Part shown: positions 26,165-33,692 of the stretch, in pieces
How positions within the stretch are numbered: position 1 is the stretch's first letter
Layout: the number at the start of each line of letters is the position of its first letter
Source: Roseovarius tolerans
Lineage (GTDB): Bacteria; Pseudomonadota; Alphaproteobacteria; Rhodobacterales; Rhodobacteraceae
NCBI RefSeq assembly: GCF_900109855.1
Contig: NZ_FOBO01000003.1
Location: forward strand, 62,001-126,000
Length of the DNA stretch: 64,000 nucleotides
Reading direction: 5' to 3'
The notes under the pieces: model-generated
Databases searched by the model: none
What the model saw: the letters and a program-made list of their open reading frames with translations, nothing else
Told to the model about the DNA's origin: nothing
Position numbers and translations under genes: made by a program

Positions 26165-26829
26165 GCGATACGCTCCTTCGGGTTGCGGGCAGGGCGCGCG
26201 CCCTCGGCGCTGTCCCAGATCAGGCGGCTGTCGAAGCTTTGCGCCGACAGCATGGTGAATATGACAGATAGGGCGAAGAACAGGCTTGCCCGTCCCGGCG
26301 TGATCGTGGCCAGCGCCTGAAGCTGCACCAGCGCGGACAGGATGGCCACCACGAAGACGTCGATCATCGACCAGCGCCCGATATATTCCACCACCTCGTA
26401 GAGCCGGTGCCGCCACGCCTCGGAGATTTGCGGCCCGCGCCGGACCCCGATGGCGAGACCGGCAAGCACCACGAACTTGCCCACCGGGATGAGAACGCTG
26501 GCGATCAGGATGATCGCCGCCACCCCCCAGTTGCCATGCCGCGCCAGATCGACCGCGCCGCCGACGATGGTGTCGCTTTGCGTGCTGACCAGGGTGCGGG
26601 TTTCCAGCATCGGATAGATATTGGCCGGGACATAGCAGGCCAGCCCGACCAGCCACCAGGCCCAGACCTTTTGCAACGACATCGCATCGCGCGACTGCAA
26701 GCGGCTGCCGCAGCGCGGACAGCGCGCGGTGCCTGTGGGCGAGGGGCGGGTACAGCGCGTGCAGCCGACAAGCCCCTGTTCCCGCGCAGTGTTCACTCCT
26801 TCAGGGAGGTCCATATCGAATACCTGCAC
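26161..26829 (-). CDS. pqiA: Paraquat-inducible protein A, second half-size protein
   Basis: Half-size PqiA membrane protein, 222 residues, with an N-terminal zinc ribbon (CTRC and CPRC at about 23-39) followed by four hydrophobic helices (KVWAWWLVGLACYVPANIYP, WGVAAIILIASVLIPVGKFVVLAGLAIG, MIDVFVVAILSALVQL, ASLFFALSVIFTMLSAQ). In E. coli PqiA the two homologous halves are fused; here they are two overlapping genes. The start at 26829 overlaps the upstream gene by 37 bp; ATG 26814 is an alternative. It overlaps pqiB by 4 bp. Confidence 0.9.
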   Translation of the reverse strand: MQVFDMDLPEGVNTAREQGLVGCTRCTRPSPTGTARCPRCGSRLQSRDAMSLQKVWAWWLVGLACYVPANIYPMLETRTLVSTQSDTIVGGAVDLARHGNWGVAAIILIASVLIPVGKFVVLAGLAIGVRRGPQISEAWRHRLYEVVEYIGRWSMIDVFVVAILSALVQLQALATITPGRASLFFALSVIFTMLSAQSFDSRLIWDSAEGARPARNPKERIA

Positions 26830-27410
26830 ATCAATCGGTCACTCGCCACCACGATCACCACGAGCGCAGCAAAGAGCCAGGCCGCAGGGCCAAAGAACAC
26901 CTCGGCCAGATCGCTCAGCTTGACAAGGGCCACGGCACAGCCAAGCGCGAAAATTTCCGCCATCGACCAAGGCAAAAGCTCCTCCGAGAAGCGGAACGCG
27001 GCCTTTGCATGCGGTGCGGGCGGCCGGTCGCGGATGATCGGGGCGAGCACGTAGATCAGCAAGATCAGCCGCAGCGCCGGGATGATCACGATGAACAGGA
27101 GCACCGCCACGGCCAGCACCGACAGCAGCCCCGAAAAGGCAAAGGCGGTGTCGAGTACCGAAGCCTCGTGCCGGACCCCGCCCGCGCCGATGGCGAGAAA
27201 CGGAAACACCGTCGCCGCCGCGATCAGGATCAGCACGGTGAGGGCGAGCGCGATCAGTTGCTTGCCCGCCTTGCGCCGAGGCGCAATGAGCACAGTATGA
27301 CAGCGTGCGCAATAGGCCCGCTCGCGCGCCGCCACAGCGGGCGCCCGATAGACCAGATCGCAGGTCGGGCAGACGATCAGATCGTCCAGGTCATCCGTTG
27401 CGTCGCGCAT
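26793..27410 (-). CDS. pqiA: Paraquat-inducible protein A, first half-size protein
   Basis: First half-size PqiA protein (205 residues), beginning with a zinc ribbon (CPTC and CARC at about 14-39, within LIVCPTCDLVYRAPAVAARERAYCARCHTVL) and followed by four hydrophobic helices (LIALALTVLILIAAATVFPFLAIG, LLSVLAVAVLLFIVIIPALRLILLIYVLAPII, AEIFALGCAVALVKL, AWLFAALVVIVVAS). With the downstream half it would form the inner-membrane component that supplies lipid to PqiB. It is the first gene of the four-gene pqi operon. Confidence 0.9.
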   Translation of the reverse strand: MRDATDDLDDLIVCPTCDLVYRAPAVAARERAYCARCHTVLIAPRRKAGKQLIALALTVLILIAAATVFPFLAIGAGGVRHEASVLDTAFAFSGLLSVLAVAVLLFIVIIPALRLILLIYVLAPIIRDRPPAPHAKAAFRFSEELLPWSMAEIFALGCAVALVKLSDLAEVFFGPAAWLFAALVVIVVASDRLMCRYSIWTSLKE

Positions 27411-27719
27411 TGGTCCCTTTCATCCGGGGGGCGGTTCTGTCCCGGCAAGCGTCAAGAGTGGGGTAAGCGGGGGCGGAACTCAACCCCCGGCCCCCGAACG
27501 AGTGGCGCCATGTCGCCTTCTGCAGCTGTCTCTGCTTGAGGCATCCGCGAATTCATCCACAACATATTGCAGGTATCCCCAACAAATTGCTTTACAGGCC
27601 GAAAGAATGCCCGCACCATATCTTGTATGGGCGGCGGGAATGGCCCCCGCCCGTAGAGCAGGCACCTAGCATTGGGGGTGCGTAGCCATCCCCCGCGCTA
27701 CAGCAAATGAGGCGGCGCC
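27411..27719. other. Divergent intergenic region, pqi operon / ybjN
   Basis: About 310 bp between two divergent genes. No coding potential was recognised. There is an imperfect stem around 27615-27630 (CCATA-TCTTG-TATGG) and GC-rich short repeats close to the ybjN start. Promoters for both directions must lie here. Confidence 0.4.
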
Positions 27720-28220
27720 ATGGCACTTTCCGAAAGCTTCTTTCAAGAAGATCTCCATCCCATTGATATTGTTGAGCATATCGCTGAGCATCACGAGTGG
27801 GATTTCGACCGGATCGGCGACGATCAGATCGCCATGGCGGTCGAGGGACAATGGCGCACCTATTCACTGACCCTCGCCTGGTCGCACCATGACGAAACCC
27901 TGCGTCTGGTGTGCACCTTCGACATGGAGCCACCCGAGGATAAGCTGCCTGCGCTCTATGAAATTCTCAATGAAATCAACGACCAATGTTGGTCAGGCGC
28001 CTTTACATGGTGGGGCGAGCAGAAGCTGATGGTCTATCGCTACGGCCTTGTGATGGCCGGATCGCAGGCCCCCTCGCCCGAGCAGATTGATGTCCTGCTG
28101 AGCGCCGCCGTGCTGAGCGCCGAGCGGTATTACCCGGCGTTCCAACTGGCGATCTGGGGCGATCAGACCCCGCAGGAAGCCATGCAAGTCGCCATTGCAG
28201 AGGCGTACGGCCGCGCGTAA
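27720..28220 (+). CDS. YbjN domain-containing protein
   Basis: A 166-residue soluble protein of the YbjN family, which has a type III secretion chaperone-like fold. The family core is visible in DRIGDDQIAMAVEGQWRTYSLTLAWSHHDETLRLVCTFDMEPPEDKLPALYEILNEINDQCWSGAFTWWGEQKLMVYRYGL. In other bacteria YbjN affects motility and stress tolerance, but its molecular role is not settled. It precedes proC by 44 bp and may be co-transcribed, as is common in this group. Confidence 0.9.
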   Translation: MALSESFFQEDLHPIDIVEHIAEHHEWDFDRIGDDQIAMAVEGQWRTYSLTLAWSHHDETLRLVCTFDMEPPEDKLPALYEILNEINDQCWSGAFTWWGEQKLMVYRYGLVMAGSQAPSPEQIDVLLSAAVLSAERYYPAFQLAIWGDQTPQEAMQVAIAEAYGRA

Positions 28221-28264
28221 CACTGACCCCCGCGAAACGGTTTAATCAGACGCGGGGGATCACC

Positions 28265-29080
28265 ATGACCATGGATCACGTGGCCGAGAAAGGCCTTGTT
28301 TTGTTGGGCTGCGGCAAGATGGGCAGCGCCATGTTGCAGGGCTGGCTGGGGGACGGATTGCCGCCCGCCTCTGTCTGGGTGATCGACCCGAATCCGTCTG
28401 ACTGGCTGCGCGGCACCGGCGTGCATATCAACGCTGACCTGCCCGCCTTGCCCGCCATCGTGCTGGTCGCGGTCAAGCCGCAGATGATGGGCGACGCCCT
28501 GCCGATGATGCGCGACCGGGGCAATGGCGACACGCTTTTCGTCTCGATCGCCGCCGGCACGCCGATTTCCGCGTTTGAGCAGGCGCTTGGGGGGCAGACC
28601 CCGATCGTGCGGGCGATGCCCAATACCCCCGCTGCCGTCGGGCGCGGCATCACCGCGATCATCGGCAATGCCCATGCCACGCCTGAGCAACTCGATCTGG
28701 CCGACATGCTGTTGCAGGCGGTGGGGCAGGTGGTGCGGCTGGAGGATGAGGGTCAGATGGACGCGGTCACCGGCCTCTCGGGCTCTGGTCCGGCCTATGT
28801 CTTTCACATGATCGAATGCATGGCGCGGGCAGGCGAGGCGCAGGGGCTGGCCCCCGATCTTGCGATGCAACTGGCGCAGGCGACGGTGGCGGGGGCCGGG
28901 GCGCTGGCTGAGGCGGCGGATGAGACGCCCGCGCAACTGCGCCAGAACGTCACCAGCCCCAAGGGCACCACGCAGGCGGGGCTTGAGGTGCTGATGCACG
29001 AGGACACGGGCCTGCCGCCGCTGATGGCGCGCACGGTCAAGGCCGCGGCAGAGCGTTCGCGGGAATTGCGCAATGGCTGA
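28265..29080 (+). CDS. proC: Pyrroline-5-carboxylate reductase
   Basis: ProC catalyses the last step of proline synthesis, reducing 1-pyrroline-5-carboxylate with NAD(P)H. The 271-residue sequence has the Rossmann motif LLGCGKMGSAML, VRAMPNTPAAVGRG, the active-site region TGLSGSGPAYVFHMIE and the C-terminal signature TSPKGTTQAGLEVL. An ATG two codons downstream is an alternative start. It overlaps csaA by 8 bp. This is the biosynthetic enzyme, in contrast to the ProC-like protein at 14189. Confidence 0.96.
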   Translation: MTMDHVAEKGLVLLGCGKMGSAMLQGWLGDGLPPASVWVIDPNPSDWLRGTGVHINADLPALPAIVLVAVKPQMMGDALPMMRDRGNGDTLFVSIAAGTPISAFEQALGGQTPIVRAMPNTPAAVGRGITAIIGNAHATPEQLDLADMLLQAVGQVVRLEDEGQMDAVTGLSGSGPAYVFHMIECMARAGEAQGLAPDLAMQLAQATVAGAGALAEAADETPAQLRQNVTSPKGTTQAGLEVLMHEDTGLPPLMARTVKAAAERSRELRNG

Positions 29081-29411
29081 GATCACGTTCGACGACTTCC
29101 TGAAGGTCGATATCCGGGTCGGCCGCGTCACCCGCGCCGAACCCTATCCCGAGGCGCGCAAGCCCGCGATCAAGGTCTGGGTGGATTTTGGCCCCGATCT
29201 TGGCGAGAAGAAATCGAGCGCGCAGATCACCGCGCATTATGAGCCCGAGGCGCTGATCGGCCAACAGGTTCTGGCAGTCGTCAACTTCCCGCCCCGTCAG
29301 ATCGGCAAGTTTCTGTCCGAAGTGCTGGTTCTGGGGCTGAGCGATAGCAAGGGCGATATTGTTCTGATACGCCCTGACATGGACGTTCCCATCGGAGAGA
29401 GACTGCATTGA
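29073..29411 (+). CDS. csaA: CsaA-like tRNA-binding protein
   Basis: A 112-residue OB-fold tRNA-binding domain protein closely matching the CsaA family (FDDFLKVDIRVGRVTRAEPYPEARKPAIKVWVDFG, SSAQITAHYEPEALIGQQVLAVVNFPPRQIG, SEVLVLGL). CsaA dimers bind tRNA and have export-related chaperone activity in Bacillus. The gene overlaps proC by 8 bp and the dehydrogenase start by 4 bp, so the three genes are likely co-translated. Confidence 0.92.
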   Translation: MAEITFDDFLKVDIRVGRVTRAEPYPEARKPAIKVWVDFGPDLGEKKSSAQITAHYEPEALIGQQVLAVVNFPPRQIGKFLSEVLVLGLSDSKGDIVLIRPDMDVPIGERLH

Positions 29412-30364
29412 AACGGATCCTGATCACCCGACCCATGCCCGCCCGCGTCGCCGAGGCCGCGCGCGCGCATTTCGACGTGGAGATGCGCGACGACAACACG
29501 CCGCTGAAGCCCGGACAGATGCGCGGGGCGCTGGCGCTTTACGACGGTATCCTGCCGACGCTTGGCGATATGTTCAGCGCGGATGTTTTCACCGAGGCCG
29601 AGGGCAGCCGCTGCCGGATTCTGGCGAATTTCGGGGTGGGCTATAATCATATCGACGCGGATGCTGCGCGGTCTGTGGGCATTGCGGTCACCAACACGCC
29701 CGGTGCCGTGACCGATGCGACCGCCGATATCGCCATGACGCTGATCCTGATGAGCGCGCGCCGCGCGGGCGAGGGCGAGCGGCTGGTGCGCGCGGGCAAA
29801 TGGCCCGGCTGGAACCCGACGCAGATGCTGGGGCTGCATGTCACCGGCAAGACCGTGGGCATCATCGGCATGGGCCGCATCGGGCAGGCCATCGCGCGGC
29901 GCTGTCATTTCGGCTTTGGCATGGAGGTGGTCTATTACAACCGCTCGGACAAGCAGATGGAGTTCGAGGCGCGGCAATTGCCACGGATCGAGGACGTGGC
30001 GGCCGAGGCGGATATCGTTGTCATCGCGCTGCCCGGCGGGGCCGAGACCAAGCATATCATCAATGCCGAGGTGCTGGCCGCGATGAAGCCGACGGGGCAT
30101 CTCGTCAATATCGCGCGCGGTGACGTGGTGGACGAGGCGGCCTTGATCGCGGCCCTGAAGGACGGGCGCATCGCGGGGGCGGGGCTTGATGTCTACGAGC
30201 GCGAGCCGGAGGTGCCAGACGCGCTCAAGGCGATGGAGAACGTGACACTGCTGCCGCATCTGGGGACCGCCGCGCTGGACGTGCGCGAGGCGATGGGGCT
30301 GATGGCGGTGGACAACCTGCGTGCCTTTTTCGACGGAGAAACCCCGCCCAATCAGGTGAACTGA
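29408..30364 (+). CDS. D-2-hydroxyacid dehydrogenase (glyoxylate reductase-like)
   Basis: D-isomer-specific 2-hydroxyacid dehydrogenase, 318 residues, starting at a TTG embedded in the csaA stop (TTGA). The Rossmann motif GMGRIG is followed by YNRS, suggesting NADPH preference; the catalytic Arg (NIARGDVVDE), Glu (YEREPEV) and His (LLPHLGTA) are present. It probably reduces glyoxylate or hydroxypyruvate. It is a second, divergent family member besides that at 9009. Confidence 0.92.
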   Translation: MKRILITRPMPARVAEAARAHFDVEMRDDNTPLKPGQMRGALALYDGILPTLGDMFSADVFTEAEGSRCRILANFGVGYNHIDADAARSVGIAVTNTPGAVTDATADIAMTLILMSARRAGEGERLVRAGKWPGWNPTQMLGLHVTGKTVGIIGMGRIGQAIARRCHFGFGMEVVYYNRSDKQMEFEARQLPRIEDVAAEADIVVIALPGGAETKHIINAEVLAAMKPTGHLVNIARGDVVDEAALIAALKDGRIAGAGLDVYEREPEVPDALKAMENVTLLPHLGTAALDVREAMGLMAVDNLRAFFDGETPPNQVN

Positions 30365-30384
30365 GCCACAGCGGGTGTTTTTGA

Positions 30385-30404
30385 GTATTTTTGCCAAGAA
30401 GAAA
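30385..30404 (+). repeat. Copy of Rhodobacterales 3'-end intergenic motif
   Basis: GTATTTTTGCCAAGAAGAAA, 20 bp after the dehydrogenase stop, is a variant of the motif seen at 16339-16360. It is common behind genes in this bacterial group. It probably marks a transcript end, although no strong stem precedes this copy. Confidence 0.5.
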
Positions 30405-30491
30405 CTCCGATTGCCCGATTTCGCGCCACGTCGTGCTTGACGGGGGCGGGAGGACGCGTTGATCTGGCCGGAACTTTGAGGAGAACGGATT

Positions 30492-31622
30492 ATGGCTCAG
30501 CCCGCGATAACGGGATCGGGTGTGTTCACGCCCGCCGAGGTGATCAGTAACGAGGAACTGGTCGAGGCCTTCAACGCCTATGCCGAGCGGTTCAACGCGG
30601 CCCATGCCGACGCCATCGTCGCGGGTGAGGTTAAGGCCAAGGGCCTGTCCTCGCCGGAGTTCATTCACAACGCCTCGGGGATCGAGCGGCGTCATGTGAT
30701 GGACAAGAGCGGTGTTCTCGATCCGGAGGTGATGCATCCGCGCTTGCGTCAGCGGCGTGATGACGAGCCGGGGATCATGGCGGAAATGGCGCTCGATGCC
30801 TGTGGCAAGGCTTTGGCGCAGGCGGGGCGCGACGGGTCGGAGATCGACCTGATCATCTGCGCCGCCTCGAACCACGAGCGGCCCTATCCGGCGATTGCCA
30901 TCGAGATACAGGAGTTGCTGGGCGCGGGCGGCTTTGCGTTCGACATGAACGTCGCCTGTTCCTCGGCCACCTTCGGCATTCAGTCGGCGGCGGATATGAT
31001 CCGCGCGGGCAGCGCGCGGCGTGCCATAGTGGTCAATCCCGAGATCTGCTCGGGTCACCTGGAATGGCGCGACCGCGATTGCCATTTCATTTTCGGCGAT
31101 GTTTGCACCGCCGTGGTGATCGAGCCGGCAGAGGACGCGAAAGGCGCACATTTTCTGATCCATTCGACGCGCTGCGCGACCAAGTTCTCGAACAACATCC
31201 GCAACAATAATGGCTTTCTGCGGCGCACGCGCCCGGATGGCGTGGCCGACCGGCGCGACATGCAATTCATGCAGGAGGGACGAAAGGTGTTTAAAGAGGT
31301 TCTGCCGATGGTCTCGGCGCATATTCTGGGGCATCTGGAGGGCGAAGGTGTCGAGGCGGATAACCTGCGCCGCCTGTGGCTGCATCAGGCCAACAAGACG
31401 ATGAACGATTTCATCGGGCGCAAGGTGATGGGGCGTGTGCCCGAGGCGGGCGAGCAGCCAAATATCCTTCAGGATTATGCCAACACGTCGTCGGCTGGAT
31501 CGATCATCGCGTTTTCGCAGTATTCGGGCGATCTCGAACCCGGCGACAGGGGGCTGATCTGTTCGTTTGGCGCGGGCTATTCGGTGGGCTCGGTGCTGGT
31601 GGAACGGGCCGGGCCTGTGTGA
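30492..31622 (+). CDS. Beta-ketoacyl-ACP synthase III family protein
   Basis: KAS III (FabH-like) condensing enzyme of 376 residues, longer than the usual 320-330 because of an insertion at about 25-60 and one at 75-95. The Cys-His-Asn triad is Cys156 (MNVACSSATFG), His298 (LWLHQANKTMNDF) and Asn331 (YANTSSAGSII). GAGGAGAA precedes the start. The long variant (as in FabH-like enzymes with branched or hydroxylated substrates) may accept unusual primers; whether it is the housekeeping FabH cannot be said. No acyl carrier or plsX is adjacent. Confidence 0.9.
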   Translation: MAQPAITGSGVFTPAEVISNEELVEAFNAYAERFNAAHADAIVAGEVKAKGLSSPEFIHNASGIERRHVMDKSGVLDPEVMHPRLRQRRDDEPGIMAEMALDACGKALAQAGRDGSEIDLIICAASNHERPYPAIAIEIQELLGAGGFAFDMNVACSSATFGIQSAADMIRAGSARRAIVVNPEICSGHLEWRDRDCHFIFGDVCTAVVIEPAEDAKGAHFLIHSTRCATKFSNNIRNNNGFLRRTRPDGVADRRDMQFMQEGRKVFKEVLPMVSAHILGHLEGEGVEADNLRRLWLHQANKTMNDFIGRKVMGRVPEAGEQPNILQDYANTSSAGSIIAFSQYSGDLEPGDRGLICSFGAGYSVGSVLVERAGPV

Positions 31623-31650
31623 CGGCCGCCCCCTGCAAGCCTGCGCAATA

Positions 31651-31660
31651 ATTTGCAAAT
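31651..31660. promoter_or_regulatory. ATTTGCAAAT palindrome upstream of helix-turn-helix-like gene
   Basis: A perfect 10-bp palindrome containing TTTGCAAA, followed four bases later by a degenerate half (ATTGCAGG). CCCTGCAA (31631-31638) and TTGCAGGG (31665-31672) form an outer inverted repeat around it. TTTGCAAA tandem boxes are used by PccR/RamB-type regulators of acyl-CoA metabolism in Rhodobacter. The role here is inference. Confidence 0.35.
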
Positions 31661-31739
31661 GACATTGCAGGGCAAAGTCAGTAAGGAAAAATCAGGTTCT
31701 GGGTGCCCCGGGCGGTTCGGGGAGAATTGGGGGTCGGGT

Positions 31740-32198
31740 ATGTCGACGATGCGAAGCTATCTGAAAAAGCACACCGAGGCGCTCGTGAAGGATGTGGGCA
31801 TCGAGGCGGCGTGCAAGCTGACCGGGAAATCCAAGGCCACGCTTGGCCGCTATTATTCCGATCACGAGGAACATTCGGATCGTTTCATTCCGGTCGATGC
31901 GGTGGCGGCACTGGAAGAGGCGTCCAGCTATCCGCATGTCACCAGTGCCCTTGCCGAGTTGAAGGGTATTCACCTCAGTCTGAGCGCAGAGCGGCGCAAC
32001 GCCGATGAGAAGGCCAACGTGAACAGCGACGTGATCGCGTTGTCACAGCGTTTCGCGATGCTGATGGCCGAATATCAGCAGAGCATCGAAGATGGCCGTA
32101 TCACCGTGAACGAGGCCAAGCGCCTGTTGCGCGAGACGACGCAATTGCAGCAGGTTCTGATCGAGATGAAACTGCACCTTCAGGAAGAGGTCACCTGA
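31740..32198 (+). CDS. Conserved hypothetical protein with helix-turn-helix-like N-terminus
   Basis: A 152-residue soluble protein. The N-terminal part (SYLKKHTEALVKDVGIEAACKLTGKSKATLGRYYSDHEEHSDRFIPVDAVAALEE) reads like a helix-turn-helix with a CII-like recognition helix (GKSKATLGRYY). The C-terminal half is a predicted coiled coil (about 85-150). I start it at ATG 31740 preceded by a G-rich stretch; the frame is open to 31653. It may be a small DNA-binding regulator, but the assignment is by pattern only. Confidence 0.7.
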   Translation: MSTMRSYLKKHTEALVKDVGIEAACKLTGKSKATLGRYYSDHEEHSDRFIPVDAVAALEEASSYPHVTSALAELKGIHLSLSAERRNADEKANVNSDVIALSQRFAMLMAEYQQSIEDGRITVNEAKRLLRETTQLQQVLIEMKLHLQEEVT

Positions 32199-32204
32199 GC
32201 GGTT

Positions 32205-32534
32205 TCATCCGAAAAGTGCCGCCGAGGCGTCATGCAGCATGGCCACCACCGAGCCGCGGAAGCCTGGCAGCACGAGGGCCGACAAGAACCCCAGATGCAG
32301 CACGATGATCGCGTTCAGCGAGGTGCGGAACGGCTCCTTGCGGGTCTTGTGGCGGAACAGGCCCTGCCCTGTCTTGGCACCGAAAGAACCGCCGACGAGG
32401 CAAAGTGTGAGCATCGTGCTCTCGGGCACGCGCCAGCGTCTGTGAATCGCGCACTGCTTGTCCCACCAGAACAGGCCAAGCGTGACGAGGTTGAGCCCGA
32501 AAAGGTAGACAAGGGCGAGGGTCAGCGGAGACAT
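32205..32534 (-). CDS. DUF1294 family membrane protein
   Basis: A 109-residue inner-membrane protein of the DUF1294 family. Three hydrophobic segments are visible (LALVYLFGLNLVTLGLFWW, MLTLCLVGGSFGAKTGQ, AIIVLHLGFLSALVLPGF), and the family motif RRWRVPESTMLTLCLVGGSFGAKTGQGLFRHKTRKEPFR is complete. The function is unknown. It converges on the gene ending at 32198 (6 bp apart) and lies behind recR. Confidence 0.9.
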   Translation of the reverse strand: MSPLTLALVYLFGLNLVTLGLFWWDKQCAIHRRWRVPESTMLTLCLVGGSFGAKTGQGLFRHKTRKEPFRTSLNAIIVLHLGFLSALVLPGFRGSVVAMLHDASAALFG

Positions 32535-32585
32535 GGCAATGTTTTCAGGTATTTGAGTGTGTCAGATGCCGCGTGGCGCGGCGGC

Positions 32586-33179
32586 TCAGAGGCTTTTGCG
32601 CGCCGAGAGCGCCGCGCTGATGGTGCCATCGTCGAGATAATCCAACTCGCCGCCAATGGGAACACCCTGCGCGAGAGATGTGAGCGTAACCCTGCCGTCA
32701 AGTTGATCGGCGATGTAATGCGCCGTGGTCTGGCCGTCCACCGTGGCATTGAGGGCGAGGATCACCTCGCTGATCTCTTCGGTCACGACCCGTTCCACGA
32801 GTTTCGGGATGCGCAGCGTCTCGGGCCCGATCTGATCGAGCGCCGAAAGCGTGCCGCCAAGGACGTGATAGCGCCCCTTGAAGGCCTGCCCGCGCTCCAT
32901 CGCCCATAGGTCGGCCACGTCTTCGACCACGCAGATCTGGCCGTTGGCGCGTTTTGGCGAGGCGCAGATATCGCAGGTTTCCATCGTGCCGATATTGCCG
33001 CAGGCGGCGCATTCGCGCGCGGTGGCGGCGACGGACTGCATGAGATCCGCCAATGGCGTGAGCAGCAGCGCGCGCTTGCGGATCATGTGCAGAACCGCGC
33101 GCCGCGCCGATCGGGGCCCAAGCCCCGGCAGGCGCGCCATCATGTCGATCAGGGCGTCTATGTCGCGGGTGCTGTTCAA
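32586..33179 (-). CDS. recR: Recombination protein RecR
   Basis: RecR, which acts with RecO and RecF in recombinational repair of ssDNA gaps. The 197-residue sequence has the helix-hairpin-helix ([21 protein letters not shown]), a C4 zinc finger ([16 protein letters not shown]), and a Toprim domain ([39 protein letters not shown]). The start is a TTG at 33179 because an in-frame stop lies just upstream; the next ATG (Met13) would cut into the family core. It follows ybaB in the dnaX-ybaB-recR operon. Confidence 0.95.
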   Translation of the reverse strand: MNSTRDIDALIDMMARLPGLGPRSARRAVLHMIRKRALLLTPLADLMQSVAATARECAACGNIGTMETCDICASPKRANGQICVVEDVADLWAMERGQAFKGRYHVLGGTLSALDQIGPETLRIPKLVERVVTEEISEVILALNATVDGQTTAHYIADQLDGRVTLTSLAQGVPIGGELDYLDDGTISAALSARKSL

Positions 33180-33247
33180 TCGTCACATCCGTGTCGTGGG
33201 CTGCCGCGCGTCGCGCGCGTATCTTCGGAAAGATGGGTCGCAGGGTA

Positions 33248-33592
33248 TCAGAACGGCAGTTTCATGTCCTTGGGCAGACCCATGCCTTCGGTCAGCTTGC
33301 TCATCTCTTCCTGAGCGCGGTCGCTGGCCTTGGATTGCGCATCTTTGATGGCGGCGAGGATCAGGTCCTCGACCACTTCCTTGTCGTCGGAATTGAAGAT
33401 CGACGGGTCGATATCGAGGCCCTTCAACTCGCCCTTGGCGGTGCAGGTCGCCTTCACGAGGCCCGCGCCGCTTTCGCCCTCGACCATGATGTTGTGCATC
33501 TCTTCCTGAAGATCGGCCATCTTCTGCTGCATTTCCTGCGCTTTTTTCATCATTCCGGCCATATCGCCGATCTGGCCCAAACCCTTGAACAT
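33248..33592 (-). CDS. ybaB: YbaB/EbfC nucleoid-associated protein
   Basis: Small DNA-binding protein (114 residues) of the YbaB/EbfC family. The sequence shows the family core KGLGQIGDMAGMMKKAQEMQQKMADLQEEMHNIMVEGESGAGLVKATCTAKGELKGLDIDPS. AGAGGAGAT precedes the ATG. The gene is between dnaX and recR, the classic arrangement. Confidence 0.95.
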   Translation of the reverse strand: MFKGLGQIGDMAGMMKKAQEMQQKMADLQEEMHNIMVEGESGAGLVKATCTAKGELKGLDIDPSIFNSDDKEVVEDLILAAIKDAQSKASDRAQEEMSKLTEGMGLPKDMKLPF

Positions 33593-33692
33593 GAAATGAT
33601 CTCCTCTGGATCGTGGCCCCTTACGGGGCCGGGAAAGATTCTGCCGTCTTTAAGCATATTGGCATGGCAAAGGCGACAGGCAAGCGGCGGGA

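Noticed and set aside
26165-26656. Upstream extension of the PqiB frame
   Set aside because: Overlaps pqiA in another frame; the GTG at 26164 coupled to the pqiA stop is a better start.
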